From JBOCEF01 sp050586345 (GTDB lineage Bacteria; Pseudomonadota; Alphaproteobacteria; Rhodobacterales; Rhodobacteraceae), in NCBI RefSeq assembly GCF_050586345.1, contig NZ_JBOCEF010000006.1, positions 1-64,000 of the forward strand: DNA of 64,000 nucleotides, read 5' to 3'. This document shows, piece by piece, positions 44,066-53,415 of this stretch; position 1 is the stretch's first letter; each line of letters begins with the position of its first letter. The translations under genes and the position numbers were made by a program. The notes beneath the pieces are model-generated. The model ran no database searches and had not been told where the DNA came from. It saw only the letters and a program-made list of their open reading frames with translations.

Positions 44066-44426
44066 GGGACTCTCCAGGGCGGGATGGGCGGGGGCGGCCC
44101 GGCGTTGGAAAGACTTTTAAGGGAATTCTTCACGTTCCTCTTGGGCGGGAACGGGTGGGGAACGCGTGCAATGGCGGATCGGGGATATGCCGACGGATAG
44201 CGCGCCTGCCGCAAAGCAGGCGCCGGGGCGGCTGCGGCGGGGGGGTGGGCCGGGGCGGCGCCGGGGCGGGGTTAACGCCGCCGGGACGGGGGGAAACCGG
44301 CCGGGGGCGGGGTGAATCCGGTTAACAGGGGGCGGGGCCGCTGGGGGAATGCGCGGGCGCATCCGGCTGGCGCCGGTCGCTGCGCCGGGGGCGGTGCCAA
44401 GGCGTGCGGGGCCGGGCGCGGCGCCG
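44066..44426. other. Intergenic region with dense G runs
   Basis: No gene is supported in these 361 bases between two minus-strand genes. The part near 44066-44160 is locally A+T-richer (AAAGACTTTTAAGGGAATTC) and probably holds the glycosyltransferase promoter. From about 44230 to 44350 the plus strand carries many runs of four or more G separated by short linkers, able in principle to form G-quadruplexes. Two GGTTAAC hexamer-like sites also occur there. Confidence 0.55.
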
Positions 44427-46043
44427 TCAGAGCGCGGCGAGCTTCGCGCGCTGTTCGGCCAGGATCCGCTGGGCGGCCAGGTCCCGCGCCATCCGCGGCG
44501 CCCGTGCCGGGTCGGGCGACAGGGTCGGGCGCGGCCGCGCCGTCGCGCGCGCCGCCGCGGCCACGTCCGGCGCCGCGCCCGACGCCGCCATCGCCGACAG
44601 CGCCGCGCCGCGCAGCATCCCGCCGCAATGCCCGCCCAGCACCACCGGCAGCCCGGTCGCATCGGCGTAAAGCTGCGCCAGCAGCGGGCTGCGCCCGTGC
44701 CCGCCGCCAAGGATCAGCCGCTCGGGCCCGCGGCCCTGGGCGTCCATGTGCGCGATCACCTCGCGCACCCCCAGCGCCAGCCCCACCGCGCTGCGCCACC
44801 AAAGCCTGCAGGCGGCGTCGAAGCCGCGCTCCAGCGACAGGCCCGCCGCCGCGCCCAGCGCCGCCGGGTCGGGGCGGGGCGAGCGGACGCCGTTGAAATC
44901 GGGCAGCACGTGGATCTCGCCGCCGAACCCGTCGCCCTCCGCGGCCAGCAGCGCCTGCACCCGTGCGGCGACCTCGGCGTGAAGCCCCGGCGCCTGGGGA
45001 TCGAGCCCCGAGAGGCGCAGCACGTGGTCGAGCAGCGCGCCCGAGGCGGACTGCCCGCCCTCGGCCGCGCTCCAGCCCGGCAGCACCACGCCGGGATAGG
45101 GCCCCCAGAGGCCGGGCGCGGGGAAGGCCGCGCGCGACAGGTGCATGATGCAGGAGGAGGTGCCCGCGATCAGCGCCGCGGCGCGGGGCAGCGCGTCCGC
45201 GGACAATTCGCCCAGCAGGCCGAGCGCGCCGCTGTAGGCGTCGACCTGGCCCGCGGCGACAGGGGCGCCGGGGGCGAGGCCGGTCTCCGCCGCCGCCTGC
45301 GCCGACAGCCGGCCGATGCAGGCGCCGACCGGGGCCGGGGCGCGGTCCGCGGCCCCGGGGGCGTCGCCGCCGGGCAGACCGCCTCGGCCGGGCAGGTCCG
45401 AGAGGTCCAGCGCCTCGAGCAGCGCGAGCGGCCAGCCGGTCTCCGGCGACCAGCCCCACTTGCAGGCCAGCGCGCAGGCGGCGCGGCGCAATTCGCCCGT
45501 CGCGCGCCAGGTCAGCAGGTCGGCGAGGTCGAAGATCCGCTCCGCCCGGGCCCAGGTCTCGGGGCGGCGGCGCTTCAGGTGCATCAGCTTGGGCAGCTGC
45601 ATCTCGGGCGAGGCGACGCCCGCCGCCTCGGGGGCCGGGCCGCGCCCCTCGGCGTGAAGGCGGGCGGCGGCGGCCTGCGCCGCGTCGGCCTCGGCGCCCG
45701 CGCGGTGGTCGCACCAGGCGATGACGTCCCATGCGGGGTCGCCGTCCTCCCCGGCGCCGACCGGGGCGCCCGAGGCGTCGCGCAGCGCCAGCGAGCAGGT
45801 GGCGCAGAAGCCGAGCCCGGCGATGTCTTCGGGGGCGGCGCCCGCCTGGGCGCGGGCGTCGCGCAGGGCGGCGCAGATCGCGGCCCAGATGCCTTCGGAG
45901 GATTGCTCGGCCGCGCCGCCCGGGTCGCCGCGCATGGCGATGGGGCGCCCGGCATGGGCCAGCAGCGCGCCCGACGCGTCGAAGATCGCGGCCCGGGCGC
46001 TGCCGGTGCCGACATCGACGGCGGCGAACAGGCGGCCCGTCAC
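44427..46043 (-). CDS. FGGY-family carbohydrate kinase (pentulose kinase-like), last gene of the polyol operon
   Basis: This 538-residue sugar kinase has the ATPase core of the FGGY family. The N-terminal phosphate-binding AAVDVGTGSARAAIFD is present, followed by IAWCDHRA, the FDLADLLTWRATG segment and the late LILGGGHGRSPLLAQLYAD adenosine motif. The CDHRA signature and length fit ribulokinase-like pentulose kinases better than classic xylulokinase. In the R. sphaeroides polyol operon the matching position holds a xylulose kinase, so phosphorylation of D-xylulose or D-ribulose made from pentitols is likely (inference). The ATG overlaps the HAD gene stop, and it ends the operon. Confidence 0.88.
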   Translation of the reverse strand: MTGRLFAAVDVGTGSARAAIFDASGALLAHAGRPIAMRGDPGGAAEQSSEGIWAAICAALRDARAQAGAAPEDIAGLGFCATCSLALRDASGAPVGAGEDGDPAWDVIAWCDHRAGAEADAAQAAAARLHAEGRGPAPEAAGVASPEMQLPKLMHLKRRRPETWARAERIFDLADLLTWRATGELRRAACALACKWGWSPETGWPLALLEALDLSDLPGRGGLPGGDAPGAADRAPAPVGACIGRLSAQAAAETGLAPGAPVAAGQVDAYSGALGLLGELSADALPRAAALIAGTSSCIMHLSRAAFPAPGLWGPYPGVVLPGWSAAEGGQSASGALLDHVLRLSGLDPQAPGLHAEVAARVQALLAAEGDGFGGEIHVLPDFNGVRSPRPDPAALGAAAGLSLERGFDAACRLWWRSAVGLALGVREVIAHMDAQGRGPERLILGGGHGRSPLLAQLYADATGLPVVLGGHCGGMLRGAALSAMAASGAAPDVAAAARATARPRPTLSPDPARAPRMARDLAAQRILAEQRAKLAAL

Positions 46044-46780
46044 GGCGCGTCGGTCCCGGGGGCGCCGGTCCCGGGGGCGCCCGGCCCGGGGCCCGGACCG
46101 AGGCCCAGGCCCAGCCCGCCGAGAAGGGCGGGGAGCCGCGCGTGGTCGTCATAGATCGCGTCGGGCGAGAGGGTCGCGGCGAGCTCGGCCAGCCGTCCCG
46201 GCCCGGCATGGCCGCCGCCGGTATAGGCCAGCGCGGCCATCCCCGCGGCCCGCGCGGCGCGCAGCCCCGCGGCGCTGTCCTCGACCACCACGCAGTCCTT
46301 CGGCGCCGCGCCCATCGCGCGCGCGGCGTGCAGGAACAGGTCCGGCGCGGGTTTCCCGTTCTCAACCATGGAGGAACTGTAGATCGCGTCGCCGAATTTC
46401 GCCAGCAGCCGGGTGGCGCCCAGCGACAGGCGCACACGCTCGGGTTGCGAGGAGGAGGCGACGCAGACCGCCGCCCCCGCCGCCTTCACCGCGTCCACCG
46501 CGGCGCCGATGCCGGGGCAGGGGGACAGCTCGGCCTCGAACCGCGCGAACAGGCGCAGCCGCATCCGCTCGAGGATCTCCCCGGTCAGGATCACGCCGTA
46601 GTCTTCGGCCAGGATCCGCGCCGTGGCGGCCGAGGACCGGCCGAGGAAGCGGGCATAGGCCTCCGCCGCGCCCATATCGCCGCCCGCCTCGCGGATCGCG
46701 GCGCAGAGCTCCTCGACCGCGAGGGGTTCGCTGTCGACCAGCACCCCGTCGCAATCGAAGATGACGAGCGGCCCGGCCAC
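46040..46780 (-). CDS. HAD-family phosphatase (beta-phosphoglucomutase-like)
   Basis: The 246-residue product shows all HAD motifs: FDCDGVLVDSEP near the start (nucleophile Asp), the VASSSQPERV motif II serine, the conserved Lys in MVENGKPAPDLFLHAA, and VVEDSAAGLRAA (acidic pair). Its C-terminus ends in a Gly/Pro-rich tail (GLGPGPGPGAPGTGAPGT) that looks dispensable. The start is a GTG at 46780, eight bases beyond the mtlK stop; no in-frame ATG fits. HAD proteins in polyol operons may clear toxic sugar phosphates. The exact substrate is not known. Its stop overlaps the kinase ATG. Confidence 0.87.
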   Translation of the reverse strand: MAGPLVIFDCDGVLVDSEPLAVEELCAAIREAGGDMGAAEAYARFLGRSSAATARILAEDYGVILTGEILERMRLRLFARFEAELSPCPGIGAAVDAVKAAGAAVCVASSSQPERVRLSLGATRLLAKFGDAIYSSSMVENGKPAPDLFLHAARAMGAAPKDCVVVEDSAAGLRAARAAGMAALAYTGGGHAGPGRLAELAATLSPDAIYDDHARLPALLGGLGLGLGPGPGPGAPGTGAPGTDAP

Positions 46781-46785
46781 GGCCT

Positions 46786-48276
46786 TCAGGCCCCGCCGGA
46801 AAGGCCGCCGGAGAGGTAGCGGCGCAGCGTGGCCTCCACCCCCTCGGCCTTCAGCGCGGCATGGGCGGCGGCGAAGGCGGCGCGGAAGCGGTCGTCGCGC
46901 CCGGTCGCGCCATAGATGTCTTCCATCGCCAGCCACTCCATCGGGTCGTCCTCGGCCCGCGCGGCGGCGGCGGTCAGGCGATCCCAGCTCGGGTCATTGG
47001 GGGCGATGGCGGCGCCCGCCTCGTCCACGCCCAGACAATATCGCCGCCACAGCGCGCTTTCCAGCGCCAGCCCGGCCACCGGGCCGCCCGCCGCCAGCCG
47101 GTCGGCGACGGTGGGGATGATGAATTTCGGCTGCCGGTTGGACCCGTCGAGGCAGAGCCGCCGGACCTGGTCGGCGATCTTGGGGTTGGCGAAGCGGCGG
47201 CGGATGAGCTGGAGATAGGCGTTCTTGTCCTCGCCCTCGGGCGCGTCGAAGCTCGGGAGGACCTCCTCTTCCTCGACCTTGGTCAGGAAGGCGTCGATCA
47301 GCGGGTGCGCCATCGCTTCATGCGCGAACTCGATCCCGAGGAGGCCCGCGGGATAGGCGATGATCGCGTGGCCGCCGTTGAGCACGCGGATCTTCATGTT
47401 CTCATACGGGGTCACGTCGGGGACGAACTGCACCCCGACCTTCTCCAGCGCAGGGCGCCCGGCGGGGAAGTCGTCCTCGAGCACCCACTGGATGAAATCC
47501 TCGCAGAACACCGGGCTGGCGTCGGCGATGCCGAACTGATCGCGCAGCGCGGCGCGCTCGCGGTCGCCGGTGGCGGGGGTGATGCGGTCGACCATGCCGT
47601 TGGGGAAGGAGACCCCGGCCTCGATCCAGTCCGCCAGGTCGGCGTCCCAGCGGCGGGCCATCCCGGCGACGGCGGCGCGGGCGACCTTGCCGTTATGGGG
47701 AAGGTTGTCGCAGGACATCACGGTGAAGGGCGCGGTCCCGGCGGCGCGGCGGGCGCGCAGGCCCGCGGCGATCAGGCCGAACACCGATTCCGGGGCGTCC
47801 GGGCGCGCGGCGTCTGCCTCGATCAGCGGATGGGCCGGGTCGAAGGCGCCGGTGGCCGGGTCGATGCACCAGCCGCCCTCGGTCACCGTCAGCGACACGA
47901 TGCGGATCGCGGGGTCCGAGAGCTGGGCGATGATCGCGGCCGCGTCCCCCACCGGCAGGAAGTCCACCATCGGGCCGATCACGCGGGCGTCCGCGCCCTC
48001 GGCCCACTGGCGCACCACGGTGGTGAGGTAGTTCTGCGCGGCCAGCGTCTCTCGCATCCGGGCGTCCGAGGGCAGCACCCCGGCGCCGACGAGGCCCCAG
48101 CCTTCGCCTTCGCCCGCCTCGATCAGGGCGTCGAGATAGACCGCCTGGTGGGCGCGGTGGAAATTGCCGACGCCGAAATGGACGATGCCGGGGGTCAGGG
48201 CGGCGCGGTCATAGCCGGGGCGGGCGACGCCCTCGGGCAGCTCGGACAGGGTCGCGGCGCTGAGCGTGATGGTCAT
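46786..48276 (-). CDS. mtlK: Mannitol 2-dehydrogenase
   Basis: MtlK oxidises D-mannitol to D-fructose (and often D-arabinitol to D-xylulose) with NAD. The 496-residue length is typical of the long-chain polyol dehydrogenases. The Rossmann signature GVGNFHRAHQAVYLD (about 30-50), the SLTVTEGGWCID strand, PNGMVDRITPAT and the catalytic region KIRVLNGGHAIIAYPAGLLG are all present. The catalytic Lys lies in the segment before NGGHA. It follows smoS in the operon, with a short gap, and precedes the HAD gene. Together with SmoS it covers mannitol and sorbitol. Confidence 0.95.
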   Translation of the reverse strand: MTITLSAATLSELPEGVARPGYDRAALTPGIVHFGVGNFHRAHQAVYLDALIEAGEGEGWGLVGAGVLPSDARMRETLAAQNYLTTVVRQWAEGADARVIGPMVDFLPVGDAAAIIAQLSDPAIRIVSLTVTEGGWCIDPATGAFDPAHPLIEADAARPDAPESVFGLIAAGLRARRAAGTAPFTVMSCDNLPHNGKVARAAVAGMARRWDADLADWIEAGVSFPNGMVDRITPATGDRERAALRDQFGIADASPVFCEDFIQWVLEDDFPAGRPALEKVGVQFVPDVTPYENMKIRVLNGGHAIIAYPAGLLGIEFAHEAMAHPLIDAFLTKVEEEEVLPSFDAPEGEDKNAYLQLIRRRFANPKIADQVRRLCLDGSNRQPKFIIPTVADRLAAGGPVAGLALESALWRRYCLGVDEAGAAIAPNDPSWDRLTAAAARAEDDPMEWLAMEDIYGATGRDDRFRAAFAAAHAALKAEGVEATLRRYLSGGLSGGA

Positions 48277-48319
48277 GACAAGTCTCGCTTCGTCTTGCCG
48301 AGGGGGGAGGAGGGCCCCG

Positions 48320-49089
48320 TCAGCTCATCCACTGGCCGCCGTCGACGTTGTACGTCTGGGCGACGATGTATTCGGCCTCGGGGGAGGCGAGGAACACGGC
48401 CATGCCGGTCAGGTCCTCGGCCCGGCCCATGCGGCCGTAGGGGACGGCGGCGCCGACCTCGCGCTTCTTCTGGCCGGGGGCCTTGCCCTCGTATTTCGCG
48501 AAGAAGGCGTCGACGCCGTCCCAGTGCTCCCCGTCCACCACGCCGGGGGCGATGGCGTTCACGTTGATGCCGTGCTGGACCAGGTTCAGCGCGGCGGACT
48601 GGGTCAGCGAGATCACCGCGGCCTTGGTGGCGCAGTAGACGGCCACGAGGGGTTCCCCGCGCCGCCCGGCCTGCGAGGCCATGTTGATGATCCGCCCGCC
48701 GCCGCCGCGTTCGATCATGTGCTTCGCCACCGCCTGCAGGGTGAAGAGGGCGCCCGAGACGTTGACGGCGAAGACGCGGTCGTAATCCTCGCGGGTGATC
48801 TCCGTGATCGGGGCGGCGGTGAAGAGGGCGGCGTTGTTCACCAGGATGTCGATGCGCCCGAGGCGCTCGACCGTCTCGGCCACCGCGGCGTCGATGCTCT
48901 CCTGCCGCGTGACGTCGAGATGCACGGCGATGGCGGCGTCGCCGATCTCCGCCGCCGCGGCTTCGGCGCGCTTCAGGTCGATATCGGCGATGGCCACCCG
49001 CGCGCCCTCATCGACATAGGCCTGCGCGAACGCGAGGCCGATGCCGCGGGCCGCGCCGGTGATCAGCGCGCATTTGCCCGAGAGGCGGG

Positions 49090-49093
<4 letters not shown>
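48320..49093 (-). CDS. smoS: Sorbitol dehydrogenase, short-chain family
   Basis: The 257-residue SDR enzyme should convert D-sorbitol (glucitol) to D-fructose with NAD, as does SmoS of R. sphaeroides, whose length it matches. The GITGAARGIG-type cofactor loop (LITGAARGIGLAFAQ), the NNAALF strand, catalytic Ser-Tyr-Lys (MASQAGRRGEPLVAVYCATKAAV) and the C-terminal YIVAQTYNVDGGQWMS are conserved. Its GTG start at 49093 overlaps the smoK stop, which explains why no ATG is available. Galactitol activity is also known in the family. Confidence 0.94.
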
Positions 49094-50100
<1,007 letters not shown>

Positions 50101-50113
50101 TGTCAGGGTCTCC

Positions 50114-50944
50114 TTACTTGACCGCGCCGAAGGTCAGGCCGCGCACGAGCTGCTTCTGGCTGAACCAGCCGAGGATCAGGATCGGGGCGATGGCCATGGT
50201 CGAGGCGGCCGAGAGCTTGGCGTAGAACAGGCCCTCGGGGGACGAATAGCTCGCGATGAACGCGGTCAGCGGGGCGGCCTTGGCGGCCGTGAGGTTCAGC
50301 GTCCAGAACGCCTCGTTCCAGGCGAGGATGACGTTCAGCAGCAGCGTCGACGCGATGCCGGGGATCGCCATGGGCGTCAGCACGTGGATGATCTCGTCCC
50401 GAAGCGTCGCGCCGTCCATGCGCGCGGCCTCGAGGATCTCGCCCGGGATCTCCTTGAAATAGGTGTAGAGCATCCAGACGATGATCGGCAGGTTGATCAG
50501 GGTCAGCACCAGGATCAGCCCGGCCACGGTGTCCAGCAGGCCCGCGTCGCGGAACAGCAGGTAGATCGGGATCAGCACGCCGACGGGCGGCAGCATCTTG
50601 GTGGACAGCATCCACATCAGCACGTCCTTGGTGCGCTTGCCGGGCACGAAGGCCATGGACCAGGCCGCCGGGATGGCGATCAAGAGGCCGATGAGGGTGG
50701 AGCCGACGGAGATCCAGACCGAGTTCATGAAGTGCCGGAAGTAATCCGAGCGGGTGTTCACCTCGGCGTAGTTCTCCAGCGTCCAGTCGAACCCGAGGAA
50801 GCTCGGGGGCGAGGCGATGGCCTCGGCCTCGGTCTTGAAGCTGGTCAGGATCGTCCACAGGATCGGGAAGAAGATCGCGATGGCGACGGTCCAGGCGGCG
50901 GCCGTGAAGACGGCCTTGCGGGCGGGGGTGACGGCGCGGGCCAT
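50114..50944 (-). CDS. smoG: Polyol ABC transporter permease
   Basis: The 276-residue inner-membrane permease has six predicted membrane segments. The cytoplasmic EAA loop, EAARMDGATLRDEIIHVLTPM (about 180-200), contacts the ATPase. It belongs to the MalG-like branch of CUT1 transporters. It follows smoF by 15 bases, behind a GGGGGAGGATCACAC leader, and precedes smoK. It should form a heterodimer with SmoF. Confidence 0.94.
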   Translation of the reverse strand: MARAVTPARKAVFTAAAWTVAIAIFFPILWTILTSFKTEAEAIASPPSFLGFDWTLENYAEVNTRSDYFRHFMNSVWISVGSTLIGLLIAIPAAWSMAFVPGKRTKDVLMWMLSTKMLPPVGVLIPIYLLFRDAGLLDTVAGLILVLTLINLPIIVWMLYTYFKEIPGEILEAARMDGATLRDEIIHVLTPMAIPGIASTLLLNVILAWNEAFWTLNLTAAKAAPLTAFIASYSSPEGLFYAKLSAASTMAIAPILILGWFSQKQLVRGLTFGAVK

Positions 50945-50959
50945 GTGTGATCCTCCCCC

Positions 50960-51832
50960 TTACGCGTCGAGGTTCTTGCCGATCATCCGCATCAGGAAGA
51001 TCGCGACGATGTTGGCGAGGATGACGGCGACGATGCCGCCCGCGGAGCCGCCGCCCACGTCGAACTGCAGCAGCGACTGCGCGTAGACGAGGTAGGCGAT
51101 GTTGGTGCTCTCGTAGCCGGGGCCGCCATTGGTGGTGACCAGGATCTCGGCGAAGACCGACAGCAGGAAGATGGTCTGGATCAGGATCACCACGGTGGCG
51201 GCGCGCGACAGGTGCGGCAGGGTGATGAACCAGAACCGCTTGAGGGGCGGGGCGCCGTCCATCTCGGCCGCTTCCAGCTGCTCGCGGTCGAGGCTCTGGA
51301 TCGCGGTCAGCAGGATCAGCGTCGCGAAGGGCAGCCACTGCCAGGCCACGATCAGGATGATCGACAGCAGCGGGATCTCGCCGAGGAAATCGATCGGTTC
51401 GGCGCCGAAGAACTTGGCGATATGGGCGAAGAGGCCGTTCACCGGGTTCATGAACATGTTCTTCCACACCAGCGCCGAGACGGTGGGCATGACGAAGAAC
51501 GGCGCGATGATGAGGATCCGGGCCGGGCCCTGCCCCCACATCGGCTGGTCGAGCAGCAGCGCCAGCAGCACGCCCCCGATGGTGGTGATCAGCAGCACCC
51601 CCCCGACCAGCGCCAGCGTGTTCCACAGCGCGGCGAAGAAGGCCGGGTCGGTCAGGAAATACTCGTAATTGTCGAAGCCGGTGAACTGCTCCATCCCCGG
51701 CATCAGCAGGTTGTACCGCTGGAACGAGAACCAGATCGTCATGCTCAGCGGGATCAGCATCCAGCCCAGCAGCAGCAGCACCGCCGGGGAGATCATCAGG
51801 CGCGCGGCGCCGCGGGAATGCGCGGTGGCCAT
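50960..51832 (-). CDS. smoF: Polyol ABC transporter permease
   Basis: The 290-residue MalF-like permease has six predicted membrane segments and the EAA loop EAAEMDGAPPLKRFWFITLP. An AGGAGGGCGTCCCC leader defines the ATG at 51832; a longer in-frame start adds an Arg/Pro-rich segment and is not preferred. A hairpin with a following T tract lies in the 137-bp gap between smoE and this gene, probably lowering permease output relative to the binding protein. Confidence 0.94.
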   Translation of the reverse strand: MATAHSRGAARLMISPAVLLLLGWMLIPLSMTIWFSFQRYNLLMPGMEQFTGFDNYEYFLTDPAFFAALWNTLALVGGVLLITTIGGVLLALLLDQPMWGQGPARILIIAPFFVMPTVSALVWKNMFMNPVNGLFAHIAKFFGAEPIDFLGEIPLLSIILIVAWQWLPFATLILLTAIQSLDREQLEAAEMDGAPPLKRFWFITLPHLSRAATVVILIQTIFLLSVFAEILVTTNGGPGYESTNIAYLVYAQSLLQFDVGGGSAGGIVAVILANIVAIFLMRMIGKNLDA

Positions 51833-51872
51833 GGGGACGCCCTCCTGTCGATGGGGGAGAAAGGGGAAAAGA

Positions 51873-51917
51873 CCGCCCCGCCGGAGAGATCCGGGAGGGA
51901 CGCGCAAGGCGGGGCGG
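51873..51917 (-). terminator. Hairpin with T tract between smoE and smoF (probable attenuator)
   Basis: On the minus strand CCGCCCCGCC and GGCGGGGCGG form a 10-bp perfect stem with a 25-base loop, followed by TCTTTTCCCCTTT. A second imperfect hairpin lies just before it. Because smoF, smoG and smoK follow closely, partial termination would raise binding protein over permease, a known pattern in ABC operons. Confidence 0.55.
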
Positions 51918-51969
51918 CAAGCGGGGGCCCGGCGGAAGGGCCGGACCCCGTGGGGAACCGGGGGAGGGC

Positions 51970-53277
51970 TTACTCGATGTAGCCGCCCTTCTTCATCTCG
52001 CGCGTGGTGGCCGCCTGGGCCGCCTGCAGGGCCTGGTCGGCCGACATCTTGCCCGCCAGCGCGGCCGAGAACATCTGCCCGACCATCGTGCCGATGCCCT
52101 GGAACTCGGGGATCGCGACGAACTGGACGCCGACATACGGCACCGGGTCGACGGCCGGGTTCTTCGGATCGGCGGCGTTGATGCTTTCCAGCGTCATCCG
52201 GGCGAAGGGCGCGGCCTCGAGGTACTGCTCGTTCTCATAGAGCGAGGTGCGGGTGCCCGGGGGCACGTTCGCCCAGCCTTCCTGCGCGGCGACCAGCTCG
52301 GTGTATTCCTTGGAGGTCGCCCACTCGATGAAGGTCTTGGCCGCGTCGGTGGCGTCCGAGCCCGCCGGGACCGCGAGGTTCCAGGCCCAGAGCCAGTTGC
52401 CGCGCTTGCCCAGGCCGTTGTCGGGGGCGAGCGCGAAGCCCACCTTGTCGGCCACGGTGGAATCGTCGGGGTTGGTCACGAAGGACGCGGCCACGGTGGC
52501 GTCGATCCACATGCCGCACTTGCCCGACTGGAACAGCGACAGGTTCTCGTTGAACCCGTTCGAGGAGGCGCCGGGAGGGCCCGCGACGTCCATGACGTCA
52601 AGGTAGGTGGTCAGCGTCGCCTTCCACTCGGGCTGGTCGAACTGCGGGTTCCAGTCCATGTCGAACCAGCGCGCGCCGAAGCTGTTGGCCATCGCCGACA
52701 GGAAGGCCATGTTCTCGCCCCAGCCGGCCTTGCCGCGCAGGCAGATCCCGTAGACCTCGTTCTCCTTGTCCGTCATGGCCTTGGCGGCCTCGACGATGAA
52801 GGCCCAGCTCGGCGCCTCGGGCATCTCGAGGCCGGCCTTCTCCATCAGGTCGGTGCGGTACATGACCATCGAGGATTCGCCGTAGAACGGCGCGGCGTAG
52901 AGCTTGCCGTCCGCGGTCAGCCCGCCCGCGATGGCGGGCAGCAGGTCGTCCGTGTCATAGGCGGCGCCGAACTCCAGCGGCTCCAGCCAGCCCTGCTTGG
53001 CCCAGATCGGAACCTCGTAGGTGCCGATGGTCATCACGTCGTACTGGCCGCCCTTGGTGGCGACGTCGGTGGTCACGCGCTGGCGCAGCACGTTCTCTTC
53101 CAGCGTCACCCATTCCAGCTCGATGTCCGGGTGCTTCTCGGTGAACGCGCCCGCGAGCTTCTGCATGCGGATCATGTCGCCGTTGTTGACGGTGGCGATG
53201 GTGACGGTCTCGGCCTGGGCGGAGACGGTCAGCGCAAGGGTCGAGGCTGCGGCGAGCAGCCATCCGGTCGATTTCAT
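51970..53277 (-). CDS. smoE: Polyol ABC transporter substrate-binding protein
   Basis: SmoE captures polyols in the periplasm for SmoFGK. The 435-residue precursor has a signal peptide (about 1-23: MKSTGWLLAAASTLALTVSAQA). A family 1 extracellular binding fold follows, with VTIATVNNGDMIRM at the mature N-terminus, YAAPFYGESSMVMYRTDLM, the GICLRGKAGWGENMAF loop and the GNWLWAWNLAVPAGSD hinge region. A GGAGGAACAAC leader selects the ATG at 53277. It is the first gene of the polyol operon and lies 138 bp downstream of its regulator. Confidence 0.95.
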   Translation of the reverse strand: MKSTGWLLAAASTLALTVSAQAETVTIATVNNGDMIRMQKLAGAFTEKHPDIELEWVTLEENVLRQRVTTDVATKGGQYDVMTIGTYEVPIWAKQGWLEPLEFGAAYDTDDLLPAIAGGLTADGKLYAAPFYGESSMVMYRTDLMEKAGLEMPEAPSWAFIVEAAKAMTDKENEVYGICLRGKAGWGENMAFLSAMANSFGARWFDMDWNPQFDQPEWKATLTTYLDVMDVAGPPGASSNGFNENLSLFQSGKCGMWIDATVAASFVTNPDDSTVADKVGFALAPDNGLGKRGNWLWAWNLAVPAGSDATDAAKTFIEWATSKEYTELVAAQEGWANVPPGTRTSLYENEQYLEAAPFARMTLESINAADPKNPAVDPVPYVGVQFVAIPEFQGIGTMVGQMFSAALAGKMSADQALQAAQAATTREMKKGGYIE

Positions 53278-53328
53278 GTTGTTCCTCCCGATGAGCCAAT
53301 CAGTGGGCACTTGCCCTCGGCTTGGGCG

Positions 53329-53359
53329 ATTACTCGCAAATGTGACGCAGGCATGTCAA
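53329..53359 (-). promoter_or_regulatory. Candidate promoter for the polyol operon
   Basis: On the minus strand a perfect TTGACA (53359-53354) is followed after 19 bases by AGTAAT (53334-53329), about 50 bases before the smoE start. The spacing is longer than ideal, as is common for activator-dependent promoters. TGTGAC-N8-GTCAAC, an imperfect inverted repeat, overlaps the -35 and could be the SorC-type regulator site. Confidence 0.4.
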
Positions 53360-53363
53360 CAGG

Positions 53364-53388
53364 CGCGTGCGCCCCATGGGCGCACGCG
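53364..53388 (-). terminator. 11-bp hairpin between the regulator gene and smoE
   Basis: CGCGTGCGCCC pairs exactly with GGGCGCACGCG around a CAT loop, 28 bases after the regulator stop. There is no strong T tract on the minus strand. It may separate the regulator transcript from the strongly expressed smo genes. Confidence 0.5.
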
Positions 53389-53415
53389 GGGCGAAGGCGA
53401 CGCAAATACAGTTGG

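Noticed and set aside
44349..46154. A 601-codon plus-strand frame opposite the FGGY kinase
   Set aside because: It is antisense to a complete kinase with all family motifs; the translation is compositionally biased and unmatched.
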